From NCBI GenBank assembly GCA_005223185.1, contig NJBN01000005.1, forward strand, positions 242,668-306,667: a stretch of 64,000 nucleotides of DNA. The letters are read 5' to 3'. The notes under the pieces are model-generated. The model was not told where the DNA came from. It made no database searches and worked only from the letters and a program-made list of their open reading frames with translations. This DNA comes from a candidate division LCP-89 bacterium B3_LCP. Lineage in GTDB: Bacteria > Electryoneota > B3-LCP. Within the stretch, counting starts at the first letter, position 1, and each line of letters opens with the position of its first letter. Below, piece by piece: positions 24,618-34,438 of the stretch. Position numbers and translations under genes: made by a program.

Positions 24618-25580
24618 ATGCAGCGTCGCCAATTCATGAAATATTCCGTCAGCCTTGCGGGAGCATTCGCTTCTCTCAATGTTCAGGGGACGCCCACAAG
24701 TAAGACACCCAGGGTTAGCCTTGTAAGGGATCCCGGTTGTTTCAATGGTGACCGGATTGACAGGAGAAGGGTTGGTGAGTTATTAGATAAACTGCTACGG
24801 GTACAATTCGATGTAGCCGATCCTGTTGATGTTTTCAGACGCTATTTCACACCCGGTGAGAGGATTGGCATAAAGGTGAATTGTCTGTCCGGCAGGAGGA
24901 TGTCCACGCACGTCGAACTGGTTGACAAAATCGTTGAGAGGCTTATCAGCGCCGATATCCCCGCAGAGGACATAATCATCTGGGACCGGATGAATGAGGA
25001 TTTGCGTAGGGGCGGGTTCGAACTTCGGTCACCCGGGGAAGCCGTTGCGTGTGCCGGATGTGACGTATTAGGATATGAATCCAAGATTACCGTTCACAGA
25101 TCCATAGGTTCTCTGTTCACCAAGGCTGTTACCAGGTTGTGTACTGCTCAGATAAACGTGCCTGTATTAAAAGATCACGGTATTGTGGGCGTTACTATAG
25201 GAATGAAGAACTTCTTCGGTGCTATCCATAACCCCAATAAATACCATCCGAATCGCGGCGATCCTTATGTTGCGGATTTATACTCGCATCCTGACATTGG
25301 GGGAAAGGTGCGCATGACCATCGTGGATGCACTGGAGGTTCAACCCGAAGGTGGGCCTCCTTATCAGCCGGAATGGGTGGAAAAATATGGAGGACTCCTA
25401 ACAGGCAATGATCCTGTTGCACTAGATCGCGTGGGCTGGGATATCATCGAGAAGCGCCGCAACCAGAGAGGCTTGCCTTCTCTGAAAGAGGCGAATCGCG
25501 AACCGACATATATTCATACTGCGGCTGACCTGAATCTGGGCGTCGATGACCTAAGCGCCATTAATATAAGACGATCCTGA
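24618..25580 (+). CDS. DUF362 protein with Tat-type signal
   Basis: The 320-residue protein begins with a twin-arginine signal (RRQFMKYSVSLAGAF), so it is predicted to be exported folded. The body matches the DUF362 family: GERIGIKVNCLSG, a region of Cys residues (VACAGCDVLGY), and VPVLKDHGIVGVTIGMKNFFGAIHNP. DUF362 proteins are often iron-sulfur or redox associated and of unknown function; this one lacks the CxxCxxC ferredoxin domain of longer homologues. Its stop overlaps the radical SAM start (TGATG), a strong sign of coupled translation. TatA is encoded elsewhere in the window, so the Tat route is available. Confidence 0.85.
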   Translation: MQRRQFMKYSVSLAGAFASLNVQGTPTSKTPRVSLVRDPGCFNGDRIDRRRVGELLDKLLRVQFDVADPVDVFRRYFTPGERIGIKVNCLSGRRMSTHVELVDKIVERLISADIPAEDIIIWDRMNEDLRRGGFELRSPGEAVACAGCDVLGYESKITVHRSIGSLFTKAVTRLCTAQINVPVLKDHGIVGVTIGMKNFFGAIHNPNKYHPNRGDPYVADLYSHPDIGGKVRMTIVDALEVQPEGGPPYQPEWVEKYGGLLTGNDPVALDRVGWDIIEKRRNQRGLPSLKEANREPTYIHTAADLNLGVDDLSAINIRRS

Positions 25581-26731
25581 TGAAACCGGCGCGAACCGAT
25601 AATTTTAACCGCAGATCTTTTCTGCAGACCGCTTGTGCCGCAAGTGCATGCTCTTTGATACCGATGCAGGGTGCGATTAGCGCTGCCGGTCTTTACGAAG
25701 TGCTTCCGGAAGCCAAAGTATATCTGCATCCGGCTCAATATTACGAAAAGCTTGAGAAGCGCCGGGTAAGATGCACGCTGTGCCCGCGAAAATGTGAAGT
25801 TGACGATCAGGAGCGCGGTTACTGCGGTGTTCGGGAGAACCGCGATGGGGACTATTTCACCTTAGTTTACGGTCGTCCCTGCACACTGCATGTGGATCCC
25901 GTTGAGAAGAAGCCTCTGTTTCACTTTCTGCCCGGCACGGAGATATTCAGCTTAGCGACTGTGGGTTGTAATGTCAACTGCAAATTCTGTCAGAATTGGC
26001 AGATTTCTCAGGTAAGACCGGAACAGGAGAGAAGTTACGATGCTCCTCCGGATAAGCTGGTGGAAACGGCTCTGAATTCGCAGACGCCCGCGATTGCGCA
26101 CACCTACACAGAGCCGGTTATCTTTTACGAATACGCTAAGGAGATCGGTAAGATAGCGCATGAAAAGGGTTTGAAGAATACATTTATTTCCAACGGGTAC
26201 ATCGAAGAGAAACCGCTTAAGGAACTGCTGCCATTTTTGGATGCAGTTAAAATTGATCTGAAAGCCTTCACGGAAAGGTTTTACCAGGAGCTGGTTGTCG
26301 GAGAGTTACAGCCGGTATTACGCTGTTTGGAGATATTGGTCGAAGAGGGAATGTGGACGGAGATAGTCTATTTAGTCATTCCCACGCAGAACGACGACCC
26401 GGATGAAATAGGTCAGATGTGCCGCTGGATAAGATCCAACTTGGGCAGCGACGTCCCCTTGCATTTCACCAGGTTTCATCCACAATACATGTTAAAAACG
26501 CTGCCGCCGACGCCGATAAAAACTTTAGAGAGATGCCACAGCATCGCCCGGGAAGAAGGGTTGAATTACGTGTATATAGGCAACGTTGCGAGCAACAAAG
26601 CTGAACATACTTACTGCGCATCCTGCGGCGAGATATTGATCCGGAGATCGGGCTACAGAGTGAATATTGAAAAGTTGGACAAGGGCAACTGTCTAAACTG
26701 CGGCATTTCCATTCCCGGGATATGGGAGTGA
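25580..26731 (+). CDS. amrS: AmmeMemoRadiSam system radical SAM enzyme with twin-arginine N-terminus
   Basis: The protein has 383 residues. The radical SAM cluster motif is VGCNVNCKFCQNWQIS. An upstream Cys set CTLCPRKCEVDDxxRGYCGVR is typical of this family and of pyruvate-formate-lyase-activating-enzyme relatives. Two CxxC pairs (YCASCG, GNCLNCG) form a likely zinc ribbon at the C-terminus. Residues 11-12 are Arg-Arg followed by SFLQTACAASACSLIP, which looks like a Tat signal. A radical SAM enzyme outside the cytoplasm would be unusual, as SAM and reductant are cytoplasmic; the segment may instead be an uncleaved anchor. Function of the AmmeMemoRadiSam system is unknown. It is followed by the Memo-AMMECR1 fusion gene. 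Confidence 0.92.
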   Translation: MKPARTDNFNRRSFLQTACAASACSLIPMQGAISAAGLYEVLPEAKVYLHPAQYYEKLEKRRVRCTLCPRKCEVDDQERGYCGVRENRDGDYFTLVYGRPCTLHVDPVEKKPLFHFLPGTEIFSLATVGCNVNCKFCQNWQISQVRPEQERSYDAPPDKLVETALNSQTPAIAHTYTEPVIFYEYAKEIGKIAHEKGLKNTFISNGYIEEKPLKELLPFLDAVKIDLKAFTERFYQELVVGELQPVLRCLEILVEEGMWTEIVYLVIPTQNDDPDEIGQMCRWIRSNLGSDVPLHFTRFHPQYMLKTLPPTPIKTLERCHSIAREEGLNYVYIGNVASNKAEHTYCASCGEILIRRSGYRVNIEKLDKGNCLNCGISIPGIWE

Positions 26732-26755
26732 GAATTTTTTAAGGGGGATTTGGAC

Positions 26756-28336
26756 ATGACACATTCGCTAACCAGGTATTTGTTAATGATTCCGCTTTTA
26801 ACCGTTCTGCTGTGTATCAGTACCTGCGGCGGGCGTTCAGAGGGAGACAAATCCTCATCTTCAAACCAGGAGAGTAAAATGAGTGCGACCATTCCTGCGG
26901 AAGATATCCGCAAACCTGCGGTTGCCGGGAGCTGGTACAGCGATGATCCAGATGAGTTACGCCAACAGCTTGAAGGCTACATGGATTCGGTTGAAGATGC
27001 TAAACTGGACAATATAATTGGACTGGTCAGTCCTCATGCAGGGTATGTATATTCGGGACCTGTGGCGGCATACGCTTATCGGCAGCTTAAAGGGCGGGAA
27101 TACGATACGGTGGTTATAGTAGCTCCCAGCCATGTCGCGAGTTTCCCCTTTGCGGCAGTTTACGGCAGAGGCGGGTATGATACACCTTTGGGACTGGTTC
27201 CGGTGAACGTGGAGCTTGCGCAGAGTATCGCATCAGGAAGTGAACTCATTCAGATCAGCGATAGGGGTCACAGGCAAGAGCATTTAGGCAGACAGGAACA
27301 TTCATTGGAAATCCAGATCCCCTTCATGCAACTGGCTTTAGGGGAATTTGAGATAGTGCCGATTGTTATGGGAACTCAGTCGGATGAGGTCGTACATGAA
27401 TTAGCGAGATCACTGGCAAACAACTTAGAAGGTAAAAACGTCCTTTTGGTAGCGTCCAGTGATCTATCGCATTTTCATCCTTATGACGAAGCACGACAGA
27501 TCGATCAAGGTGTAGTGGAATCGGTGGATGATTTCGATTTCAACGGTCTGTTGAAGGATCTGAACCGCCGCTCGGTTGAGGCGTGTGGCGGGGGACCGAT
27601 ATGCGCAGTTATGGAAGCGTCCAAACTGCTGGGCGCTAGTGAAGCGAAAATCCTTAACTACGCCACTTCTGGTGACGTTCCTTCCGGTGATAAAAGAGAG
27701 GTGGTGGGCTATCTTTCCGCAGCGTTCTACAGTGAAAATGGAAGCGCCAAACCAAAAGAAATTACTAAATCCGATAAACAGAAAACGCTGACTCTGGAAG
27801 AGAAGCGCACCCTGATGAACATAGCCAGAACTACCATCGAATGTGTTGTCGAGGGCGAACCGGTTCCTGAATTCGATGTTTCTTCAGCGAAATTATTAGA
27901 AGACCGAGGTGCTTTCGTGACAATCCACAAGCATGGAAGATTACGAGGTTGCATCGGTTACATAATCGGTGTTAAACCACTCTACCAGACTGTGCGAGAG
28001 GTAGCTGAATCAGCGGCATTACGCGATCCCCGGTTTAATCCGGTTCAACCTTCTGAACTGGATGATCTGGATCTGGAGATTTCCGCTCTTTCCGTTCCCC
28101 GGACGATAACCAGCGTTGAAGAAATCCAGGTGGGAACTCATGGCATTATCATGCGTAGAGGGTACAACCAGGGGCTGTTGCTTCCGCAAGTTGCCACCGA
28201 ACAGGGATGGGATCGTCAGACGTTTCTGGAACATACCTGTCTGAAAGCGGGTCTGCCTGACGATGCCTGGAAGGATAAGGATACGGAAATACAGATCTTC
28301 TCTGCTGAGGTTTTCGGTGAGGAAGAGGTCAAATAA
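26756..28336 (+). CDS. Memo-AMMECR1 fusion protein (AmmeMemoRadiSam proteins B and A) with export signal
   Basis: The protein has 526 residues. An N-terminal hydrophobic signal ends at ISTCGG, a lipobox-like but non-canonical site, followed by a Ser/Glu/Asn-rich linker. The Memo domain (about 45-315) carries the likely metal ligands in SPHAGYVYSG, APSHVASF and ACGGGPIC. The AMMECR1 domain (about 345-525) shows LRGCIGYI, RDPRF and LEISALSVP. Separate genes encode these in many genomes; here they are fused. I use the ATG at 26756, 8 bases after GGGGG, rather than the TTG two codons earlier. It lies 24 bases after amrS, so the radical SAM, Memo and AMMECR1 parts are together. Export of all three is a notable feature. 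Confidence 0.9.
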   Translation: MTHSLTRYLLMIPLLTVLLCISTCGGRSEGDKSSSSNQESKMSATIPAEDIRKPAVAGSWYSDDPDELRQQLEGYMDSVEDAKLDNIIGLVSPHAGYVYSGPVAAYAYRQLKGREYDTVVIVAPSHVASFPFAAVYGRGGYDTPLGLVPVNVELAQSIASGSELIQISDRGHRQEHLGRQEHSLEIQIPFMQLALGEFEIVPIVMGTQSDEVVHELARSLANNLEGKNVLLVASSDLSHFHPYDEARQIDQGVVESVDDFDFNGLLKDLNRRSVEACGGGPICAVMEASKLLGASEAKILNYATSGDVPSGDKREVVGYLSAAFYSENGSAKPKEITKSDKQKTLTLEEKRTLMNIARTTIECVVEGEPVPEFDVSSAKLLEDRGAFVTIHKHGRLRGCIGYIIGVKPLYQTVREVAESAALRDPRFNPVQPSELDDLDLEISALSVPRTITSVEEIQVGTHGIIMRRGYNQGLLLPQVATEQGWDRQTFLEHTCLKAGLPDDAWKDKDTEIQIFSAEVFGEEEVK

Positions 28337-28484
28337 ATGCACTAAAGTGCGCCAGATCAATTTACTTAAATCATCTGTTTAAGTAACTTTATAGGACAGA
28401 GCAAATCACACTAGATAAAACACAACATAGACATCAGTCTATATCATTATACTGACCACCATGCACAGAAACTTGTGAGGTTAC

Positions 28485-31400
28485 ATGATGTTTCGCACCT
28501 TTGCAGTTCTAACAGCTTTAGTGATGATTCTTTCGCTTGCCGTAGTGGCTAGCGAAATCACGATTCATCGCGACCTGAACATCCCTGAAATAGAATACAG
28601 GGATGGTTACCATCATTTCACCACTTTCCCGGGTCCTTTGTACGGCGAACCGGGCAATCCGGAGTTACCCTACGTGGGACAGACAGTCTTGCTGCCACCC
28701 GGTGAAGAGGTAGTATCAATTCAATTGAACAATGAAATATGGGCACTCGCCGCAGAAGGCGTCAAACCCTTTCCAGCGCAGCCGCCTGTACCCTACTCCC
28801 ATACTGGTGAACAGGTATTCACTCCCCCGAACCAGTCAGTCTATAACGCCGATGAGCTCCATCCGGCATCTCCGGTATCATCTTTCAGGACTGATTTCCT
28901 CAGCGGCCATGGAATCGGATCGTTCTCCATATGTTCAGCACGTCTTGTGCCAGCATCAGGGGTACTTGAAGCATTGACGTCTTTCGATATGGTTATCCAG
29001 ACGGCGCCAACTGCCAGAGCGCAGAATGCATACGCGACTATGCTGAAGAAAACTCAGGCAGTCAACCAGAGGTTAGCCAAATCCGTTGATAATATTGATC
29101 TTCTATCGGCATACGGCGCAACTGATAATACTGACGTAGTGTCAGTTAATTACCTGATCATATCATCTCAGGAAATAGCGGAATACTTCCAGCCGTTGGC
29201 TGAATACAGATGCAGCAGAGGACAGCAGACTGAGATAGTGCTGGTGGAAGATATCGACATTCAATATGCCGGTTTGGATTTAGCTGACAAGATGCGCAAC
29301 TGTGTGATAGACTATTACCAGATGAACGACCTGGAATATGTACTGATGGCTGGCGATGCCGAGTACGTACCTAAAAGAGGTCTCTTCGCGCAGATAGGAG
29401 GAACGGTCGATGAGGATATACCGGCGGATCTCTACTTTTCCAACTTAGATGGTAATTGGAATGACGATGGCGACAGCCGCTGGGGTGAACCCGGTGAAGC
29501 TGATCTCTATTCCGAAGTAGCCGTAGGGCGCATGGCAATAGACAGCGAAGCCGAAGCTGAGAATTTGATCAACAAGATCATCATGTATGAGAACACTCCG
29601 GTTGTCGGCGATTTAGAACACGCACTGATGTTAGGTGAAGACTTAGGTTGGATAGTTTGGGGAGGTGAGAATAAGGAGGAGATCCGTTTAGGCAGTTCGA
29701 TGTGGGGGTACACAACGGTTGGGTTTCCACCAAACTTCAACGTTGACGTATTGTACGATATGTATTCCGTTTGGTCTCCAATGGACGATCTAATACCGGC
29801 TCTGAATGACGGTCTGCACATGGTAAACCACCTGGGACACTGCAATGTAACCTATTCCATGAAACTGACTAACGGGGTTGTTACGGATGAATATCTGACC
29901 AATAACGGCATTAACCACAACTTCTACATCCCTTATTCGCAGGGGTGTTACAACGGCTCCTTTGATAATAGGACGACCAATTACACTTACTCAATTGACT
30001 GCATAGCTGAGGAGTTTACCACAATACAAAATGGCGCAGTCGCCTATCTATGCAATTCCAGATATGGGTGGGGTAGCTATAGTAGCACCGGCGGACCGTC
30101 ACAGTATTACGACCGTCAGTACTACGATGCCATTTTCAGCGAAGAAATTTATAGTATAGGCTGGGTTAATGCCGATTCCAAAGAAGATAATGTGCCGTTC
30201 CTCAGTCAAGGAGCAACTTACTGGGTTTACTACGAAATGAACCTGCTGGGTGATCCGGCTATGGATATCTGGACTGCTTCGCCGCAGAGTATAACAGCAA
30301 CACATCCCGGACAAATAGAAATAGGTACAACCCAGCTAAGCGTGAGCACCGGCGTTCCCTATGCCACGGTAGCCGTCAGTCGCGAGGATGAAGTTTTAGG
30401 ATCAGGAACCGCCAACGCTTCAGGTACAATTCTACTGATTCTAGAAGAGCCGATTTCCGAAGCAGGGGAACTGAGTTTGACTGCCTACAAACATAATTAT
30501 CTGCCCTACCAAGGCGTGATATATGCAGTGCCGGAAAGCGGTCCCTATATGTACCTGACCAGTGTCAGTTACAGTGATGCTTCCGGCGGAAACGACGATG
30601 GCAATGCTGACTTAGGTGAGACGCTCGATATCAGCGCTGATTTCATGAATATCGGTTATGATCCGGCAGTTGGGATAGATGCTTTTCTGACGTGCAATAC
30701 TTGCGCAGTCAGCATCATAGATGGCGTGTTAGAGGTCGGTGATCTGGGTTCTATGGAAGCGGTTGAATTTGAAGAAGCCTTTACGGTACAACTGCTGCCA
30801 TCGGTGCAAGATGGTCAGGTTTTACCTTTTATCATCACTCTGGAAGATAATCAGGGATCAAGCTGGGAATATTATTTTGAGGTCACCGCTTATGCGCCGC
30901 AACTGCAAATGGTTTCCCACACTATAACGGATACCAACGACAACTGGATGACACCGGGGGAAACGGGCAATATCGAAATAGAAATTATCAATAATGGTAC
31001 TGGAGGGACTACTGACCTGGAATTCTGGCTGAGCACTGACAATGCTCTGGCTACTGCGAACCCACAGGGAATTTCTGCGGATGCACTGGCATCCGGGGAA
31101 TCCTCAGCGGTCGTTGGTTTTGAATTCAGCATAGATCCTTCTATGCCGGATCCTTCTTCGCTGGTGGTTTATATCACCGCCCGAGATAGCCGGGACTATG
31201 AGAAAGGATTCTTGATTGAGCTACCGGTAGGTGGATACTATGATAGCATGGAATCCGGTGTGGGTGAATGGACTCACAGTAGCATAACACCGGGATTTGA
31301 CGACCAGTGGGGGATGACGGAGCTGCTGAACCACACTCAAAACGGTAACTCCAGCTGGCATTGCGGTAATGAGGGTTTATATACCTCGAATCTGGATGCT

Positions 31401-32381
31401 GCCTTGGTTACGCCGGAATACACCATTGACGGCTGTCATCAGCTTCAGTTTCATCAATGGATGAACGCAGAGGTTGCATCTCAAACGATGTATGATGGAT
31501 ACGCTCATGATGGTGGTATAGTAGAGATGTCTTATAATGGCGGTGATTTTGAACAGATCATTCCGCGTGGCGGTTATCCTTTCCTAATCCGTGATAACGG
31601 TTCACCCATGCCGTTTGCTCCTGAAACTCCGGTATTTTCCGGACAGATACTCTGGGAGGAAGCGATTTTCGACATCGAAGGTCAGGGAACCGTGCAGTTT
31701 CGATTCAGGTTTGGGACGAATGGTGACATTACTCTGAACGGCTGGTTCTTAGATGATCTGTTCTTAGTCAAAACATCTGATCCCAACCCACCGACAAATG
31801 TAACCATAGTCAATGCCTCTGCGGGTGTGCCTGAAGTTGTGCTGACCTGGAACACGCCGGATGTCGAGTTCCTGGATAATAAAGGGATCCCCGGAAGCCG
31901 TCCATCGCAGACTTTAGAAGAGTACCGCGTTTACCGCAACGGAGTATTTATCGATTCAGTCCAGGCTTTGACCTACAACGATAACCTAAGCTACTTAGAA
32001 CCGGGGACGTATTTCTACCAGGTTTCCGGAGTTTTTGACGGCGTTGAGGGATCGTTGTCAGCGCCAGCATCGTACCAATACACCAGCGTCGAACCGGAAA
32101 CCCAATCCGCGGTTCCTACAGATACCGAACTATCGGCTGCTTACCCCAACCCCTTCAATCCGGTTGTAAACCTGCGGTTAGACATTGCCACGCCGCAGTT
32201 GGTGAGATTGACCGTCTATGACCTGCTGGGAAGGAAAGTTGGCACTCTTCATGATGGTCAAATGATGACCGGTCGTTACACCATAAGTTGGGATGCCAGC
32301 GGGCAATCCAGCGGGATGTACTTCATTCGCATGGAAACAGAATCTTACGAAGGTTTCCAAAAAGTGCTGCTTTTGAAGTAA
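28485..32381 (+). CDS. Gingipain-like C25 cysteine protease, T9SS-secreted
   Basis: The protein has 1298 residues. A signal peptide (1-23, VVAS) and a propeptide region precede a peptidase C25 domain. The catalytic pair is His452 (NHLGHCN) and Cys488 (YSQGCYNGSFD), and the preceding VLMAGDAEYVPKRG and DLYSEVAVGRMA segments are family hallmarks. Ig-like and cleaved-adhesin/MAM-like domains follow (SMESGVGEWTHSS, WMNAEV region), then a fibronectin type III-like domain (PEVVLTWNTPD) and a C-terminal T9SS type A sorting domain (AYPNPFNPVVNLRL, YDLLGRK, SSGMYFIRM). It is probably an extracellular endopeptidase for protein scavenging. A perfect AT-rich hairpin (28362-28386) lies in the upstream gap. 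Confidence 0.93.
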   Translation: MMFRTFAVLTALVMILSLAVVASEITIHRDLNIPEIEYRDGYHHFTTFPGPLYGEPGNPELPYVGQTVLLPPGEEVVSIQLNNEIWALAAEGVKPFPAQPPVPYSHTGEQVFTPPNQSVYNADELHPASPVSSFRTDFLSGHGIGSFSICSARLVPASGVLEALTSFDMVIQTAPTARAQNAYATMLKKTQAVNQRLAKSVDNIDLLSAYGATDNTDVVSVNYLIISSQEIAEYFQPLAEYRCSRGQQTEIVLVEDIDIQYAGLDLADKMRNCVIDYYQMNDLEYVLMAGDAEYVPKRGLFAQIGGTVDEDIPADLYFSNLDGNWNDDGDSRWGEPGEADLYSEVAVGRMAIDSEAEAENLINKIIMYENTPVVGDLEHALMLGEDLGWIVWGGENKEEIRLGSSMWGYTTVGFPPNFNVDVLYDMYSVWSPMDDLIPALNDGLHMVNHLGHCNVTYSMKLTNGVVTDEYLTNNGINHNFYIPYSQGCYNGSFDNRTTNYTYSIDCIAEEFTTIQNGAVAYLCNSRYGWGSYSSTGGPSQYYDRQYYDAIFSEEIYSIGWVNADSKEDNVPFLSQGATYWVYYEMNLLGDPAMDIWTASPQSITATHPGQIEIGTTQLSVSTGVPYATVAVSREDEVLGSGTANASGTILLILEEPISEAGELSLTAYKHNYLPYQGVIYAVPESGPYMYLTSVSYSDASGGNDDGNADLGETLDISADFMNIGYDPAVGIDAFLTCNTCAVSIIDGVLEVGDLGSMEAVEFEEAFTVQLLPSVQDGQVLPFIITLEDNQGSSWEYYFEVTAYAPQLQMVSHTITDTNDNWMTPGETGNIEIEIINNGTGGTTDLEFWLSTDNALATANPQGISADALASGESSAVVGFEFSIDPSMPDPSSLVVYITARDSRDYEKGFLIELPVGGYYDSMESGVGEWTHSSITPGFDDQWGMTELLNHTQNGNSSWHCGNEGLYTSNLDAALVTPEYTIDGCHQLQFHQWMNAEVASQTMYDGYAHDGGIVEMSYNGGDFEQIIPRGGYPFLIRDNGSPMPFAPETPVFSGQILWEEAIFDIEGQGTVQFRFRFGTNGDITLNGWFLDDLFLVKTSDPNPPTNVTIVNASAGVPEVVLTWNTPDVEFLDNKGIPGSRPSQTLEEYRVYRNGVFIDSVQALTYNDNLSYLEPGTYFYQVSGVFDGVEGSLSAPASYQYTSVEPETQSAVPTDTELSAAYPNPFNPVVNLRLDIATPQLVRLTVYDLLGRKVGTLHDGQMMTGRYTISWDASGQSSGMYFIRMETESYEGFQKVLLLK

Positions 32382-32828
32382 TAACAGCAAGTTGATTTAC
32401 AGAGGCTGTCTTAAAGTAATTATAGGGTGGACTAAGTCCGTCGGCTGACGGATGCAGTCCACCATTTCTATTATGGTAGCCTGCATCCCGACAAGTCGGG
32501 ATTTAGCCTACCCTACATAAATCTAGCGGCAGACGAACTGCAGCGTAATGGAACATGCTTCGTCTCGCCTGCGGCGATCCAGAAGCATGCCACCCATACG
32601 AAGGCAAGCCTGACGCAACATTGAGTCGGGGTCAGGGACACCATAGGCGCAGGCGACCCCGACTATGGGACCTAAAGAATAACAAAAGATTCTTCGCTAC
32701 GCCTTCGGTGGGCTCTCCGTAGGAGTCCTTCGGACAGAATGACGATACGGCTTTTGAGATAGCCCTGTTTTGTTTAAAAATCACAGAAAAGTCAGAAATA
32801 ACGAATTTCACAAATCCTGTTTTTTTGT
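32382..32828. repeat. Repeat-rich spacer before yggS
   Basis: No gene in about 500 bases. Contained repeats are a GGTGGACT...AGTCCACC element (32424-32463), a related GGTAGCCT...AGCCTACC element (32474-32516), a 45-bp CATGCTTCGTCTCGCCTGCGGC element ending AGAAGCATGCCACCC (32551-32595), and a GTCGGGGTC...GACCCCGAC element (about 32629-32672). Each has a relative elsewhere in the window. Confidence 0.7.
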
Positions 32829-32857
32829 TTGATTTTGGTCTAAAAAAGTAGTATATT
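32829..32857 (+). promoter_or_regulatory. Promoter of the yggS-ileS-rluD gene cluster
   Basis: TTGATT (32829-32834), 17 bases, TATATT (32852-32857). It may drive yggS and, given close spacing, the genes behind it. Confidence 0.65.
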
Positions 32858-32897
32858 TAAGGTTTGGAAATCTTAAGGATGTGTTTAATCAGCCTAT

Positions 32898-33587
32898 ATG
32901 AGGCTTGCAGATAACGTAAAATCGGTGTTGGAGAGGGTGCAAGCAGCTGCTATCTGCTGCAGCCGGAACCATGAATCCATCAAACTGGTAGCCGTCAGCA
33001 AGAGGAAGGACGTCGGTTTGATGCGGGAAGCGCTGGAAAGCGGGATCACTGCATTAGGTGAAAACAGGGTGCAGGAAGCGCGGGAAAAATGGCCTCAGAT
33101 AGCGGAATACCTTAGGCTCTCCGACTATGAATTCCACATGGTAGGGCATCTGCAGCGCAACAAAGCCAAAGAAGCCGTACAGATGTTCGATTTAATTCAT
33201 TCAGTGGATTCCGAACGCTTAGCCCTCGAGATTGATAGACGTGCCGAAGAGATAGACAAGAAGCAGCGCGTTTTGGTAGAAGTCAATACTTCGGGAGAAG
33301 AATCGAAATTTGGCGTTGCACCTGGAGGCGTTCAGGAACTGATCAGTTCAGTAAAAGGTCTGCCTAATTTGAGACTTGAAGGTCTGATGACTATCGGGCC
33401 CTTAATCGGCGGACAGGATGCTGCTCGCAGGTCATTCCAGTTGTTGCGGCATCTACGGGATGAATCAGGTAGCGTTGGTGATTTACCTGAACTGTCCATG
33501 GGAATGTCCCAGGATTTCGAGATAGCCATAGAAGAGGGCGCCACCATGATAAGGGTGGGCACCGCCATCTTCGGAACGAGAGATTAA
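32898..33587 (+). CDS. yggS: PLP homeostasis protein (YggS/PROSC family)
   Basis: The 229-residue protein folds as the single-domain alanine-racemase-like TIM barrel of the YggS family, which binds pyridoxal phosphate and balances vitamin B6 and amino-acid pools without a known catalytic activity. The PLP lysine lies in LVAVSKRKDV (about 36), followed by GENRVQEAREKW, FHMVGHLQRNKAK, EVNTSGEESKFG, LEGLMTIGP and LSMGMSQDFEIAIEEGATMIRVGTAIFG, the usual end. It is first in a plus-strand run with yggT and divIVA, a conserved order in many bacteria. Confidence 0.95.
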   Translation: MRLADNVKSVLERVQAAAICCSRNHESIKLVAVSKRKDVGLMREALESGITALGENRVQEAREKWPQIAEYLRLSDYEFHMVGHLQRNKAKEAVQMFDLIHSVDSERLALEIDRRAEEIDKKQRVLVEVNTSGEESKFGVAPGGVQELISSVKGLPNLRLEGLMTIGPLIGGQDAARRSFQLLRHLRDESGSVGDLPELSMGMSQDFEIAIEEGATMIRVGTAIFGTRD

Positions 33588-33600
33588 ACAGGGAAGGGGT

Positions 33601-33897
33601 ATGTTCATATTCGGTCATCTTTTCAAAACGGTTGCGAGTATCCTGCACATCATCTTGCAGTTGGGTATCCTGCTTTTTATAGTCAGGGCGGTAATGTCCT
33701 GGTTTCAACCGGATAGGCGTCAGCCTGTCATTTCGTTCATCTATCAGATAACCGATCCAGTGCTGAAGCTTATTCGGCGGTATATACCTCCCTTCGGTAC
33801 TGTTGACATAAGCCCACTAATCGTCATTGTCGTATGTTGGTTCCTGGATAGTTTCTTAGTCAGCACTTTGGCAGAACTGGGAAACAGAATGTTATGA
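33601..33897 (+). CDS. yggT: YggT family membrane protein
   Basis: A 98-residue protein with one complete YggT unit: two hydrophobic segments (about 5-27 and 65-85) around the conserved VMSWFQPDRRQP and ITDPVLKLIRRYIPPFGTVDISPLIVI. The family has one or two such repeats and is linked to osmotic shock tolerance and cell envelope or division; its role is not settled. It starts 13 bases after yggS and precedes divIVA, so the three are likely co-transcribed. Confidence 0.93.
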   Translation: MFIFGHLFKTVASILHIILQLGILLFIVRAVMSWFQPDRRQPVISFIYQITDPVLKLIRRYIPPFGTVDISPLIVIVVCWFLDSFLVSTLAELGNRML

Positions 33898-33925
33898 TTT
33901 TAGACACTAATCTTAGGAGATTTCC

Positions 33926-34438
33926 ATGAAGTTGACCCCGTTGGAAATACGCAAGCAGGAATTTAACAAGACCATGCGCGGCTATAACATAGAGGAGGTT
34001 CGCGCGTTTCTGGAAACTGTAGCTGACCAATGTGACGGACTTCAAAAGGAAGTGAACAAGTTCTCTGAAAAAGTGGTCAAATTGGAAACGCGTCTGACCG
34101 ATTTCCAGATGATGGAGAAGACCCTTCAGGAAACTCTGATGAAGGCTGAAGAGTCCTCCAGGCGAGCTCGCACCGATTCCCGCCGGGAAGCGGAAATCAC
34201 GATTCGTGAAGCTGAGGTTAAAGCTCAGCAGATTCTATCGGAAGCTCACAGGGATTTAGACCGGTTGAAAACGGAAATCCTGATGCTGAGGACGCGGCGG
34301 GACAGTTTTATTAAGAAGCTCAAGTATCTGCTTCAAAGCCAGACCGAGCTTATAGAGATTTTAGAAGCGAACGACTTTGAATCTGAAGAAGATAACCATG
34401 AGAGAATCCATGAAGAACATCCACCAGCAGTTAGCTGA
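33926..34438 (+). CDS. DivIVA domain protein
   Basis: A 170-residue coiled-coil protein. The N-terminal DivIVA signature [30 protein letters not shown] (here cited in part) contains the membrane-curvature-binding region, and a heptad-rich helix follows from about 35 to 140 (Leu/Glu/Lys pattern, [20 protein letters not shown]). Such proteins mark poles or septa and recruit division or envelope factors. It carries an AGGAG site 7 bases before its ATG. Its 3' end overlaps the following nucleoside phosphorylase gene by about 40 bases in another frame. Confidence 0.9.
   Translation: MKLTPLEIRKQEFNKTMRGYNIEEVRAFLETVADQCDGLQKEVNKFSEKVVKLETRLTDFQMMEKTLQETLMKAEESSRRARTDSRREAEITIREAEVKAQQILSEAHRDLDRLKTEILMLRTRRDSFIKKLKYLLQSQTELIEILEANDFESEEDNHERIHEEHPPAVS

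Noticed and set aside
28362-28386. Terminator after the Memo-AMMECR1 gene
   Set aside because: The 9-bp TTACTTAAA hairpin is AT-only in its upper part and is not followed by a T-run; it may be an operator or a chance palindrome.
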